Positions 1 through 6,717 of a DNA stretch of 9,184 nucleotides are shown here, one piece after another. The stretch comes from a bacterium UBA3734. GTDB taxonomy: Bacteria > Bacteroidota > Bacteroidia > Bacteroidales > Bacteroidaceae. Positions within the stretch are counted from its first letter, which is position 1. Each line of letters starts with the position of its first letter. A program made the translations under genes and the position numbers. The DNA lies in the NCBI GenBank assembly GCA_002372575.1, contig DFHC01000178.1, positions 1 to 9,184 of the forward strand, in the 5' to 3' direction. The notes below the pieces were generated by a model. That model made no database searches. It had not been told where the DNA came from and saw only the letters and a program-made list of their open reading frames with translations.

Positions 1-89
1 ATGCGTGTCCTGACAAATGCCAAGGCTCCGAACGACGTCATGCCGTAGGGCTTGTTGATGTAGATGTATTCGCCTTCTGTGAAGTTCAT
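1..89 (-). CDS. truB: tRNA pseudouridine(55) synthase TruB, N-terminal fragment
   Basis: Only the first 29 codons are in the window; the gene runs off the left edge. The ATG at 87-89 directly abuts the uppP stop codon (90-92), giving TAAATG, so translational coupling to uppP is likely. The visible peptide begins MNFTEGEYIYINKPYGMTSF; the pattern of an acidic short lead, then INKPxGxTSF, matches the conserved N-terminal strand of TruB, which isomerises U55 in the T-loop of tRNA. The catalytic Asp lies beyond the window and cannot be checked. Position after ftsX, DUF3098 and uppP agrees with the gene order I know from Bacteroidales, where truB follows uppP. The call rests on a short stretch plus synteny. 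Confidence 0.85.
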   Translation of the reverse strand, partial: MNFTEGEYIYINKPYGMTSFGALAFVRTR

Positions 90-947
90 TTAGTCAACCA
101 TTGCGAGTGAATGTCCTGTCAGCAGCAACACGATGATGATGGTGCCAACGATGATGCGGTAGTAGCCGAAAGCCTTGAAGCCGTACTTCGACAGGAAAGC
201 CACGAACCACTTCATGGCCAGCAGGGCGACGATGAATGCCACCACACAGCCCAGGATGAGCATGGTGATGTTGTGACTCGTAGCCCATGCCGTATCGTCT
301 TTCAGCAGGTCCAGGAGGTCGAGCAGCGTTGCTCCTGCCATGGTAGGCACAGCGAGGAAGAACGAGAACTCGGCAGCCTTCTTGCGCGTCAATCCTTGTG
401 TCATGCCACCTACGATCGTTGCCATGGAGCGCGACACGCCGGGAATGACGGAGATGCACTGATAGAGTCCTATCTTAAAGGCACGCTTCTCGTTGATCTG
501 GTTGGCGTCGCTGCCCTTATTGAACAGCTTGTCGCAGTAGAGCATGAAGATACCTCCCACCACGAGCATCACGGCCACCACCTCGACGCTGTCGAGCAGC
601 CAGTCGAGCAGTCCCGACTTCTTCGCGGCGAGGCCCACAATCACGGCAGGCAACACGCCCACCAGCAACAGCCAGTAGAAGCGATACTTGTGTTTCAGCC
701 GTCCGAAAGCCGTACTACCCTCAGGTGCAGGCGTGTGGTCGAGGCGGAAGAAACGCTTCCAATAGAGAACCACCACCGAGAGAATGGCTCCGAACTGGAT
801 GATAAACGTGAAGGCATGGACGAAAGGGTCGCCCTGTTCAATGCCCAGCAGGTTTTGCGTGATAATCATGTGGCCGGTCGATGACACGGGCAGAAACTCC
901 GTGAGACCCTCCACGATGGCAATGATGACAGTTTGCAGCCAGTCCAT
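90..947 (-). CDS. uppP: Undecaprenyl-diphosphatase UppP/BacA
   Basis: A 285-residue polytopic inner-membrane protein of usual family length. It dephosphorylates undecaprenyl pyrophosphate to the C55-P carrier used for peptidoglycan and O-antigen; the family is linked to bacitracin resistance. Two signature motifs are present: EGLTEFLPVSSTGH at residues 13-26, containing the conserved Glu and His, and PGVSRSMAT at 169-177, containing the conserved Arg173. Several hydrophobic segments follow (about 50-62, 92-106, 122-137, 193-210, 225-242, 262-280). The ATG at 945-947 has a good Shine-Dalgarno, GAAGGAG (complement of 954-960), six bases upstream and embedded in the last codons of the DUF3098 gene, whose stop is only 3 bases away, so the two are co-translated. 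Nothing appears damaged. Confidence 0.97.
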   Translation of the reverse strand: MDWLQTVIIAIVEGLTEFLPVSSTGHMIITQNLLGIEQGDPFVHAFTFIIQFGAILSVVVLYWKRFFRLDHTPAPEGSTAFGRLKHKYRFYWLLLVGVLPAVIVGLAAKKSGLLDWLLDSVEVVAVMLVVGGIFMLYCDKLFNKGSDANQINEKRAFKIGLYQCISVIPGVSRSMATIVGGMTQGLTRKKAAEFSFFLAVPTMAGATLLDLLDLLKDDTAWATSHNITMLILGCVVAFIVALLAMKWFVAFLSKYGFKAFGYYRIIVGTIIIVLLLTGHSLAMVD

Positions 948-950
948 GTC

Positions 951-1175
951 TTACTCCTTCGGTTTACGGATGATGGCATAGATGATTGACAAAAATCCCA
1001 CGAGACACACCACCGGTGCCACCTTGATGCGCCTGGCACTGAAAATGCTCGGGTCGTAGGCCGACGTGGTCGATTCTCCGCCACTCATCAGCACGAATCC
1101 AATGATGATTACCACCATACCAATGGCCAACAGCATATAGTTGACCTTGTCGAATGCAAAATTCTTCCTGTCCAT
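951..1175 (-). CDS. DUF3098 family small membrane protein
   Basis: A 74-residue protein with two predicted membrane helices (about residues 14-30 and 51-68) separated by a polar loop. The pattern NFAFDKVNYMLLAIG, then GFVLMSGG, then FSARRIKVAPVVCLVGF and a terminal KPKE is that of DUF3098, a Bacteroidota family that I know from between ftsX and uppP. No biochemical function is established. Its place suggests a role with the division or cell-wall machinery, but that is inference from position only. The start at 1173-1175 is the first ATG in frame; a GGAG lies 14 bases upstream in the mRNA sense, inside the 16-bp tandem repeat, so it is a weak ribosome-binding site. The gene ends 3 bases before uppP. 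Confidence 0.9.
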   Translation of the reverse strand: MDRKNFAFDKVNYMLLAIGMVVIIIGFVLMSGGESTTSAYDPSIFSARRIKVAPVVCLVGFLSIIYAIIRKPKE

Positions 1176-1184
1176 ATTTAAGTC

Positions 1185-1224
1185 TTTAACTCCTTAACCC
1201 TTTAACTCCTTAACCCTTTAACCC
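1185..1224. repeat. 16-bp tandem repeat, 2.5 copies
   Basis: The unit TTTAACTCCTTAACCC occurs perfectly at 1185-1200 and 1201-1216, then half a unit (TTTAACCC) at 1217-1224. It fills most of the 51-base gap between the ftsX stop and the DUF3098 start, the only real gap in this operon. In the mRNA sense it reads as alternating GGGTTAA and GGAGTTAA blocks and so carries repeated GGAG cores. I see no hairpin that would make it a terminator. Confidence 0.85.
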
Positions 1225-1226
1225 TA

Positions 1227-2111
1227 TCAAATCCTATACAGCTCCCCTGCTTTCATCCGCAGGAATTTGTTCACCGAAATATGGGCGCAGACAGCCGTCA
1301 TCAGCAGGCCGAAGAGCAACACCGCACCCGCCGTAATCGCCAGCTCCTGCCAGCCCAGCACCATTTCGATTTCCGGCTCGTAGCGATAGAGCGCATAGAC
1401 GAATCCGCCCAGCACGGCGCAGGCAATCAGCGCCGCCAGCACGCCGAGCCCCATCGACCGACGCACGAACGGACGGCGAATGAAGCCCCACGACGCGCCC
1501 ACGAGCTTCATCGTGTGAATCGAGAAGCGGCGCGCATAGATGCCCAGCCGAATCGTGTTGTTGATGAGCGAGAACGACACTATCATCAGCAGCACCGCCA
1601 ACACCAGCAACACCAGCGAAATCTTCGCCAGATTCGTGTTCACGGCCTCCACCAAGTCCTTCTGATAGACGATTTCGCTCACCTTCGGCACGGCTTTCAG
1701 CTCCTTCGCAATCCAGCGCAGCGAGTCGTTGTTGGCATAGTCGGCCTGCAGCGTCAGCTCCATCGACGAGAGAAACGGATTCTCGCCGATAAACTCCGAC
1801 GGGTCACTGCACAGTTCCTTGGCACCCTCTTTCAGTGCGGCCTCCTTGCTCACGTACTTGATTTGGTTGATATACGGACGCTGGCGCAGCTTTTTCTGCA
1901 GCTGGGCGGCCTCCGTGTCGGTCATATCCTGGTCGAGCATCATCGTCACCACGAGGTTCTCCTTCACACGCGACGACAAGTTCGTGCCCACCAGTCCCGT
2001 AAGCACCACCAAGCCCAACAGAATCAAGACCATCGCCGTCGAAATACACAACGTAACCGACTGCAAGCCAATACGTTGCCGACGCGATTTATCGGGTTTT
2101 CTCTTTTTCAT
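1227..2111 (-). CDS. ftsX: Cell-division/ABC-transporter permease FtsX
   Basis: A 294-residue FtsX. The family pairs with the ATPase FtsE (not in this window) and transmits a signal across the membrane to periplasmic peptidoglycan hydrolases. Order: a basic cytoplasmic N-terminus (1-17), TM1 (about 18-42), a periplasmic domain (about 43-160) and three C-terminal helices (about 163-188, 220-241, 257-279), the usual FtsX topology. IRLGIYARRFSIHTMKLVGA (187-206) is the conserved segment after TM2. An in-frame ATG at 2166-2168 would add 19 residues, but a good promoter lies at 2138-2169, within that extension, so the transcript would start downstream of it; the ATG at 2109-2111, followed by a basic KKRKPDKSRRQR leader, is preferred. 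First gene of the ftsX-DUF3098-uppP-truB operon. Confidence 0.93.
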   Translation of the reverse strand: MKKRKPDKSRRQRIGLQSVTLCISTAMVLILLGLVVLTGLVGTNLSSRVKENLVVTMMLDQDMTDTEAAQLQKKLRQRPYINQIKYVSKEAALKEGAKELCSDPSEFIGENPFLSSMELTLQADYANNDSLRWIAKELKAVPKVSEIVYQKDLVEAVNTNLAKISLVLLVLAVLLMIVSFSLINNTIRLGIYARRFSIHTMKLVGASWGFIRRPFVRRSMGLGVLAALIACAVLGGFVYALYRYEPEIEMVLGWQELAITAGAVLLFGLLMTAVCAHISVNKFLRMKAGELYRI

Positions 2112-2137
2112 ACAGACACAATACACCAAATTTCTTG

Positions 2138-2169
2138 CAAAATTACAACATAAACGAGCGAAATCCAAA
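2138..2169 (-). promoter_or_regulatory. Bacteroidota-type promoter for the ftsX operon
   Basis: On the minus strand TAATTTTG (complement of 2138-2145) fits the Bacteroidota -7 consensus TAnnTTTG, and TTTG (complement of 2166-2169) fits the -33 element, with 20 bases between them. The expected transcription start is near 2130-2133, leaving a leader of about 20 bases before the ATG at 2111. This decides the ftsX start codon. Confidence 0.7.
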
Positions 2170-2188
2170 TAAATTAAGAATTATTTTG

Positions 2189-2196
2189 TAAATTTG
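2189..2196 (+). promoter_or_regulatory. -7 element for the radical SAM gene, very short leader
   Basis: TAAATTTG followed by C matches TAnnTTTG. It ends only 8 bases before the ATG at 2205, so transcription should start at or a few bases before the start codon, and the mRNA would be leaderless or nearly so. I see no matching TTTG at the -33 position, so the promoter is half-supported. Confidence 0.5.
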
Positions 2197-2204
2197 CAGC
2201 CGAT

Positions 2205-3032
2205 ATGAGTACGATTCTATTTCCCAGTCCGATCTTCGGACCCGTGCGAAGCCGCCGACTCGGCATTTCGCTCGGAATCAACCTGATGCCGGCAGACGGA
2301 AAGGTCTGCACCTTCGACTGCATCTATTGCGAGTGCGGCCTCAACGCCGAGCGCCGCCCCACCCTGCCGCGACCCACGCGCGAGGAAGTGGCCGAGGCAC
2401 TCGAAAAGAAGCTGCGCGAGATGGCCGACGAGGGGCAGCTGCCCGACGTGCTCACCTTTGCCGGCAACGGCGAGCCGACCACGCATCCGCATTTCGCCGC
2501 CATCATCGACGATACGATTCGCCTGCGCAACCAGTATTGCCCCAAGGCGAAGGTCTCGGTGCTGAGCAACGCCACGCAGCTCCACCGCCCCGACGTGTTC
2601 GAGGCTCTGCTGCGCGTCGATAACAACATCCAGAAGCTCGACACCGTGGACATGGACTTCATTCGCGCCGTGGACAGACCCACTTCACCAAGCTACGACG
2701 TGAAGAAGGTTGTCGAGCAGCTGAAGGCGTTTCGGGGGCACGTGATTGTGCAGACGATTGTGTTCAGAGCCTCCCCCCAGCCCCCTCTAAAAATGACAAA
2801 GGCAGAACAAGAAGTTTTCGAAAGCATTGCCCCCCTCTCTACTTGGAGAGGGGCAGGGGGAGAGGCTGCTTGGCTTGCTGCCCTGAAGGAAATCGCGCCG
2901 CAGAGCGTGATGATTTACACCATCGACCGCGAAACGCCCGTCGGCGGACTTCTGAAAACGCCGCCCGAGGAGCTCGACCGCATCCGCGACCTCGTCATCA
3001 GCGAGGGGATTCCCTGTACGGCGTCGTATTAG
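2205..3032 (+). CDS. Radical SAM protein (COG0731/TYW1-like) with in-frame repeat insertion
   Basis: A 275-residue radical SAM enzyme. The 4Fe-4S/SAM motif is CTFDCIYC with Cys35, Cys39 and Cys42 (CX3CX2C), and GNGEPT at 87-92 is the SAM-binding GGE-type motif. The opening FGPVRSRRLGISLGINL and the MIYTIDRETPVGGL segment near the C-terminus are typical of the TYW1-like COG0731 group found in Bacteroidota, whose substrate in bacteria is unknown; it should not be called a wyosine enzyme. Residues 189-221 do not look like the family: they begin SPQPPL and end PLSTWRGAGGEA, and are encoded by a paired GC-rich repeat (2769-2866). The flanks VQTIVFR and AWLAALKEI look native, so the gene is probably functional with an extra surface loop in place of part of the original segment. 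Monocistronic; divergent from ftsX and convergent with the peptide gene. Confidence 0.9.
   Translation: MSTILFPSPIFGPVRSRRLGISLGINLMPADGKVCTFDCIYCECGLNAERRPTLPRPTREEVAEALEKKLREMADEGQLPDVLTFAGNGEPTTHPHFAAIIDDTIRLRNQYCPKAKVSVLSNATQLHRPDVFEALLRVDNNIQKLDTVDMDFIRAVDRPTSPSYDVKKVVEQLKAFRGHVIVQTIVFRASPQPPLKMTKAEQEVFESIAPLSTWRGAGGEAAWLAALKEIAPQSVMIYTIDRETPVGGLLKTPPEELDRIRDLVISEGIPCTASY
2769..2866. repeat. Paired GC-rich hairpin repeat inside the radical SAM gene (element A)
   Basis: Left part: tail GCCTCCCCCCAG (2769-2780) plus CCCCCTCT (2781-2788), which looks like a unit cut in mid-hairpin. Right part: a perfect 8-bp stem CCCCTCTC/GAGAGGGG (2832-2839 with 2846-2853, loop TACTTG) plus tail CAGGGGGAGAGGC (2854-2866). 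The two tails are inverted copies of each other (GCCTC...GAGGC at the ends). About 43 bases of unrelated sequence lie between. The whole is read in frame through codons 189-221 of the host gene. It is the same architecture as the elements at 3032-3166 and 7550-7702. Confidence 0.8.
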
Positions 3033-3166
3033 CCCCCTCCCGCCTCCCCCCGTAGGGGAGGAGAAAGAGCCCCAAGCAACTACAACTCAAAAAAAAATGC
3101 GACTCCATTTGGAATCGCATTCTTTTATTATTCCCTCCCCCAGTGGGGGGAGGTATAGGAGGGGGC
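3032..3166. repeat. Paired GC-rich hairpin repeat filling the convergent gap (element B)
   Basis: The outer arms GCCCCCTCC (3032-3040) and GGAGGGGGC (3158-3166) are perfect 9-bp inverted repeats. Each arm carries a hairpin on its inner side: CCTCCCC/GGGGAGG at 3043-3049 with 3055-3061, and CCTCCCCC/GGGGGAGG at 3134-3141 with 3146-3153. Between them lies a terminator. The element starts on the last base of the radical SAM stop codon and ends 2 bases before the stop codon of the peptide gene. Confidence 0.85.
3089..3126. terminator. Bidirectional intrinsic terminator
   Basis: An 11-bp stem with one mismatch (AATGCGACTCC at 3096-3106 with GGAATCGCATT at 3111-3121) closes a 4-base ATTT loop. On the minus strand it is followed by nine T (complement of 3089-3097), a strong terminator for the peptide and surface-protein unit. 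On the plus strand it is followed by CTTTTATTATT, weaker but adequate for the radical SAM gene. It sits in the centre of repeat element B. Confidence 0.85.
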
Positions 3167-3168
3167 AT

Positions 3169-3351
3169 TTAATCTTCCCAAACACTCTTGGTTTCGATGT
3201 GGAAGAGCGGAGCATCGTCTTCTTCCAAGTCCATACCCTTGCCACCCAACTCGAACTCGTCGGGATTGAGCTCTGAAGCAGTCACTACCGTCTGCATCAG
3301 CTCGGGCAGACTCACGGTCTTGATCGTCGGAATCAAATATGTTTTCTTCAT
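3169..3351 (-). CDS. Small acidic peptide, MKKTYxxP type, unknown function
   Basis: A 60-residue protein starting MKKTYLIPTIKTVSLPELMQ and ending SVWED. I recognise the pattern (MKKTYxxP, a Val/Leu-rich stretch, an acidic middle, a Trp close to an acidic end) as common in Prevotella and Bacteroides small hypothetical proteins, often placed next to large exported proteins; no function is known to me. It has no convincing signal peptide or membrane helix. The segment ELNPDEFELGGKG around residues 27-39 looks a little like a double-glycine leader, but nothing in the window (transporter, protease or modifying enzyme) supports processing. It starts 31 bases after the surface-protein stop with no promoter in the gap, so it is probably co-transcribed, and it is followed by the terminator at 3089-3126. 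Coding status is supported by the conserved-looking ends and the clean gene boundaries. Confidence 0.72.
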   Translation of the reverse strand: MKKTYLIPTIKTVSLPELMQTVVTASELNPDEFELGGKGMDLEEDDAPLFHIETKSVWED

Positions 3352-3382
3352 AACTGTACTTGTTTTTCTGATTTCACTTCTG

Positions 3383-6300
3383 TTATTTCACCACGACCTT
3401 GCGACCGCCTACGATGTAGATGCCCTTCTGCGTCGGTTTCCCATTGACGAGTCGGCCGTCCACCGTATAGTAATTGTCAATTGTCAATTGTGAATTCTCA
3501 ATTGATTCAACTCCCGTCGTGCCGCCGTTCACCACAATCATCTCCGGGGCGTTGGCCTTGGTGATTCTCAGGACAGCCTTACCAGCAGGAACGTTGTAGC
3601 CGGAAGTAGGAATTTTGTAGAAGGCTTCCTTGCCCTTTTGCTTACCGAAGGCATAGAAAGTCACCGAATTCTGAGTAGCGAATTGTGAAGCCTCCATGAC
3701 AGCTTTAAGTTTGTTGCTATCAACGTTGTCGGTTTCAGCAGAGGCATCGGCTACGGAAATTTCATGGACGCCCGGCTGGCCAGTGATGTAGAGACCAGTT
3801 TCGGCAGGAACAACCGTCACATCCTGCGTAGTACCCTGTTCATCGGTGATGATTTGGGCCGTAACATCAGCGTTGGTGAAGTCGAGAGCCTTGTTGCAGC
3901 TGAAGGTTGTGGCCGTGAAGCCTTTCTTAATCTCGATTACCATGACGTCGCTTTCCTCGTAATAAACTTTGACGCCAGTAGCACGGCAAGCTTCCGAAAT
4001 AGTAACACTGACAGGTAAGTTAATATTAGTAGGTGTAATGGTAACTACTGTTCCGTTGACACTGACAGTAGCATTCGTCCATGCATTTTCTCCATTAAAA
4101 CCATTAACATTACCTGAAATTGCATTTATCACGATAGAAGTAACGGCATAGCCCGATTGGGGTGTGATAGTGAGAACCTGATTTTTATAGAACCGGGTAT
4201 GGTTGTTATTTCCTCCAAGGTAATTATTAGCTTTGGTTGTACTGCTACCCTTTGCATTTGTCATGGTTGCAAAATCACTCGTCCAAGTAACAAGGTCTTC
4301 AGAAGCACTGCTATAAGAATCCGTTGTCAAATCCCATGTAACGCTCGGCAGTTCCTTACCAGCCTGCGTGAAAGTAATCAGTTTGGATGTATAGACTTCT
4401 TTGGTATCTGCGTCTGCAACTTTAACAACCATATAAGCCTTGCGAGCCTCCGTTGCGGTGTTGGCTTCGATGATATAATAAACATTGTTACCATTGTCAA
4501 TGTCAGCAGTAATCCAATCGTATTCTGCAGGAGCCGTTACGTCTGATTCTTCGCAGAAGAACACACTGATGTCGAGGTTTTCACCCATATTCTCGCAACT
4601 CACCGTGATAGTGCCGTCGTGTTCGGCAGCATCCACCTCGACAGCAGTCGGATTAACGGTTACCGTCGGTTCTGTGGGAACCACTTCCTCGATGTCATCA
4701 GCACTGCGAGGCAGAATCTGCTTTTTGTCCTGAGTATTGGTAGTGTATTGCTTGTAAATACCCTTCACGTTATAAACCTTATCGGCTTCGAAAGTGTAGC
4801 TATACAATGTTGAATAAGGCTCGATGGCGTTGTTGTCGGCATCAACGAGTGCTGTTCCGTTGTAGGTCAGATTCTCATAAGCGAGCAAGGCACCCGTGTT
4901 CACGCCGCCAAGTTCGTTGATGGCGATGTTCTGCTCCGTAACGGTGCCGCCGGCAGTAACGGTAAGGCCTTCAGTTGAAGCAGTCAAAGCAGTCAATTCG
5001 GCAGAGCCTTGATAAGTTACGAGATTGCAGCTTGCAGTTCCGCTCAAAACGTCGTTCACATTGAAGTCGTGGCCGCTCTGATAGATAATCAGACCGTTGC
5101 CAGCGTTATCGGTGAGGTAGGCATTGCTACCCTTCACAGCCGAAATCACCCAGTTGTTGAAGGTGATGGCGACAGGCGTGGAAGTGCTTGTTGCAGCAGC
5201 AAACAAATCGGGAATCGTCGTGTAAACAACGGGGGCAGCGGCTTGCGTAACGGTCACGGTCTTGTCTTCAGCGCCTTCGTAGGTAAGGGTAAAGGTTGCG
5301 ACGCGCTCCGTATTGGCCTCGTTGGCTGTCGTGGTGAAGGTAATGGCTTCGTCGCCTACAGTAATGTCGCTCACCCAGTCGGCGTCGGCAGTGGCTTGGA
5401 GCAGCGTGCCCGGCACAGGATTGGTAATCGTATAGGCAATTTCGCCCGACGTTGCATCGTAAGCGATGTTCACGTTGTTTGCGCTGATATAAGGATCGTC
5501 GCCGGGCATTGTAACGGTGACAGCAACAGGAGTGAATCGAACCTGCCCTCCATCAGTTGTCAATGTTATTGACGTAGCATCTCCTGTCCAAGTCTTCGTG
5601 TCCTTATTATAGCCTTCTCCCGAGAAATTGTTTTGCGAAACAGAGAAAACAATCTTCGTAATTGTTCCGACAGAAGTACTAATCGTCAATGTTTTACCTG
5701 AATATAAACGATAGTTGTCAGTTCTATTCCAAACTCCACCGCCTGATTCGAATTCCATCGTGACATTATTCTTAGTCAATGAGGTAGTTTCTGAAACATC
5801 AGTTCCACAAACAAATGTCACATCTCCACCAGCGAAGGGTGTGCTGTCGGTAATATCCACTGTGAAAGATGCTGAGCCTGCCTTGTAAGTGTCATCGGCA
5901 GCTTGGTTGACCGCTGCTTCTTTTACGCCATTCGTCACAGCCACAGGAGTAACGGTAATAGTCTTATTCGTTTCGTCGATTGCGGTTTCGAAGAAGTTGC
6001 TTGCAGGAATCGTCACAGCACCTGTGCTGGAAGTCGTGTAATTGATGACTTGCGGCTCGGCATTGTCATAAAGGTCGAATGTCAGAGCGACGGGAGCACC
6101 CGTCAGAGCGAGGTCGTTGTCTTCTAAAGTAGAACCTGATCCTCCGTCTTCTTCAGCATTCACACCCCAAATGACAAAGCGTTTAGCTATGCTAGTTGTG
6201 AAAGTCAAAGTGGTCTCAGCAGTGATGTCGCTAAGTTCTATAACAAAATAATAGTCCGAAGCATTTCCGCTAAGGGTGAAAGGCGAGTTGCCCGAAACAC

Positions 6301-6625
6301 CCGAATCCGAAGTAAGGGCAATGCTTGTTGGACTTGCGGTGGCTCCAGAAATGTTTAGAGACAATCCTGAAACGTTATTCCAAGCTGCAGCATGGACATG
6401 TAGATATGCTGTTCCAGCTGGAACGGTAACCTTCATGTCACCACCTTTGCTTGAAGTGCCAACTTTAATACCGTTTTCTCCGTTTACGGTGCAAGCACTT
6501 CCATTAGTACCTGCAGCCAGAGCAACATTGCTCGTCTCAGTGGTCGAGTAATCACTCTGCGCCCACGCAACGCCGACTACCGCCATGAGTAGTAGCGTGC
6601 AAAAATAACGTAATTTTTTCATCAT
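3383..6625 (-). CDS. Secreted multidomain surface protein with BACON domains and C-terminal tail
   Basis: A 1080-residue exported protein. Residues 1-22 are a signal peptide (MMKK, hydrophobic core, cleavage after AWA). A beta-rich N-terminal module (about 30-158) is followed by an Ig-like stretch (about 165-260). Then come a beta module (about 265-372), a BACON-type domain (about 378-462, with the ADADWVS and ANTERVATFTLTY pattern), an OB-fold-like DUF5689-type region (about 468-648, AYLTDNAGNGLIIYQSG), a second BACON-like domain (about 652-757, YDWITADI) and a second copy of the beta module (about 762-892). A Prevotella-type pre-terminal domain (about 900-1037) leads to a tail like a Por-type sorting signal, YYTVDGRLVNGKPTQKGIYI. 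BACON domains are thought to bind carbohydrate or mucin; binding here is inference. No catalytic domain is seen. The start could be either of two adjacent ATGs (6623-6625 or 6620-6622). Confidence 0.85.
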   Translation of the reverse strand: MMKKLRYFCTLLLMAVVGVAWAQSDYSTTETSNVALAAGTNGSACTVNGENGIKVGTSSKGGDMKVTVPAGTAYLHVHAAAWNNVSGLSLNISGATASPTSIALTSDSGVSGNSPFTLSGNASDYYFVIELSDITAETTLTFTTSIAKRFVIWGVNAEEDGGSGSTLEDNDLALTGAPVALTFDLYDNAEPQVINYTTSSTGAVTIPASNFFETAIDETNKTITVTPVAVTNGVKEAAVNQAADDTYKAGSASFTVDITDSTPFAGGDVTFVCGTDVSETTSLTKNNVTMEFESGGGVWNRTDNYRLYSGKTLTISTSVGTITKIVFSVSQNNFSGEGYNKDTKTWTGDATSITLTTDGGQVRFTPVAVTVTMPGDDPYISANNVNIAYDATSGEIAYTITNPVPGTLLQATADADWVSDITVGDEAITFTTTANEANTERVATFTLTYEGAEDKTVTVTQAAAPVVYTTIPDLFAAATSTSTPVAITFNNWVISAVKGSNAYLTDNAGNGLIIYQSGHDFNVNDVLSGTASCNLVTYQGSAELTALTASTEGLTVTAGGTVTEQNIAINELGGVNTGALLAYENLTYNGTALVDADNNAIEPYSTLYSYTFEADKVYNVKGIYKQYTTNTQDKKQILPRSADDIEEVVPTEPTVTVNPTAVEVDAAEHDGTITVSCENMGENLDISVFFCEESDVTAPAEYDWITADIDNGNNVYYIIEANTATEARKAYMVVKVADADTKEVYTSKLITFTQAGKELPSVTWDLTTDSYSSASEDLVTWTSDFATMTNAKGSSTTKANNYLGGNNNHTRFYKNQVLTITPQSGYAVTSIVINAISGNVNGFNGENAWTNATVSVNGTVVTITPTNINLPVSVTISEACRATGVKVYYEESDVMVIEIKKGFTATTFSCNKALDFTNADVTAQIITDEQGTTQDVTVVPAETGLYITGQPGVHEISVADASAETDNVDSNKLKAVMEASQFATQNSVTFYAFGKQKGKEAFYKIPTSGYNVPAGKAVLRITKANAPEMIVVNGGTTGVESIENSQLTIDNYYTVDGRLVNGKPTQKGIYIVGGRKVVVK
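3473..3500. repeat. AT-rich heptamer repeat inside the surface-protein gene
   Basis: Four consecutive 7-base units: ATTGTCA, ATTGTCA, ATTGTGA, ATTCTCA, followed by ATTGATT. They encode the ENSQLTIDNY stretch near residues 1043-1052, the linker between the last folded domain and the C-terminal tail. Similar heptamers (ATTTTGA, GTTTTGA) occur between genes at 8533-8618, so this appears to be an intergenic-type repeat that has entered a coding sequence. Confidence 0.75.
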
Positions 6626-6696
6626 AGTTTTATTGTTTTGAGTTATTATTAATTGTTTTATGATTCTCTCTTTTTCTTCATCTTTGTTACGCGTTG

Positions 6697-6704
6697 CAAA
6701 GGTA
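6697..6704 (-). promoter_or_regulatory. -7 element for the surface-protein/peptide unit
   Basis: The minus strand reads TACCTTTGCA, a full match to TAnnTTTG. It lies 14 bases beyond the patatin stop codon. A start near 6690 gives a leader of about 65 A-rich bases with no Shine-Dalgarno, as is common in Bacteroidota. No clear TTTG is seen at -33. This makes the surface-protein gene a unit separate from the patatin gene. Confidence 0.7.
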
Positions 6705-6717
6705 GTGATTTTTTTCC

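Noticed and set aside
111..884. Plus-strand open frame (257 codons) opposite uppP
   Set aside because: Low-complexity His/Glu/Arg composition and complete overlap with a well-supported uppP.
1281..2153. Long plus-strand open frame (290 codons) opposite ftsX
   Set aside because: The product is rich in His, Arg and Gln with no domain pattern, as expected for the antisense of a GC-rich gene; ftsX on the minus strand is clear.
2112..2168. N-terminal extension of FtsX by 19 residues
   Set aside because: It overlaps the promoter at 2138-2169 and gives a Cys-rich stretch atypical of FtsX; the ATG at 2111 is followed by the usual basic leader.
4157..5572. Several plus-strand frames opposite the surface-protein gene
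   Set aside because: No signal, domain or ribosome-binding support; the minus-strand protein has a signal peptide, domains and a C-terminal tail across the same stretch.
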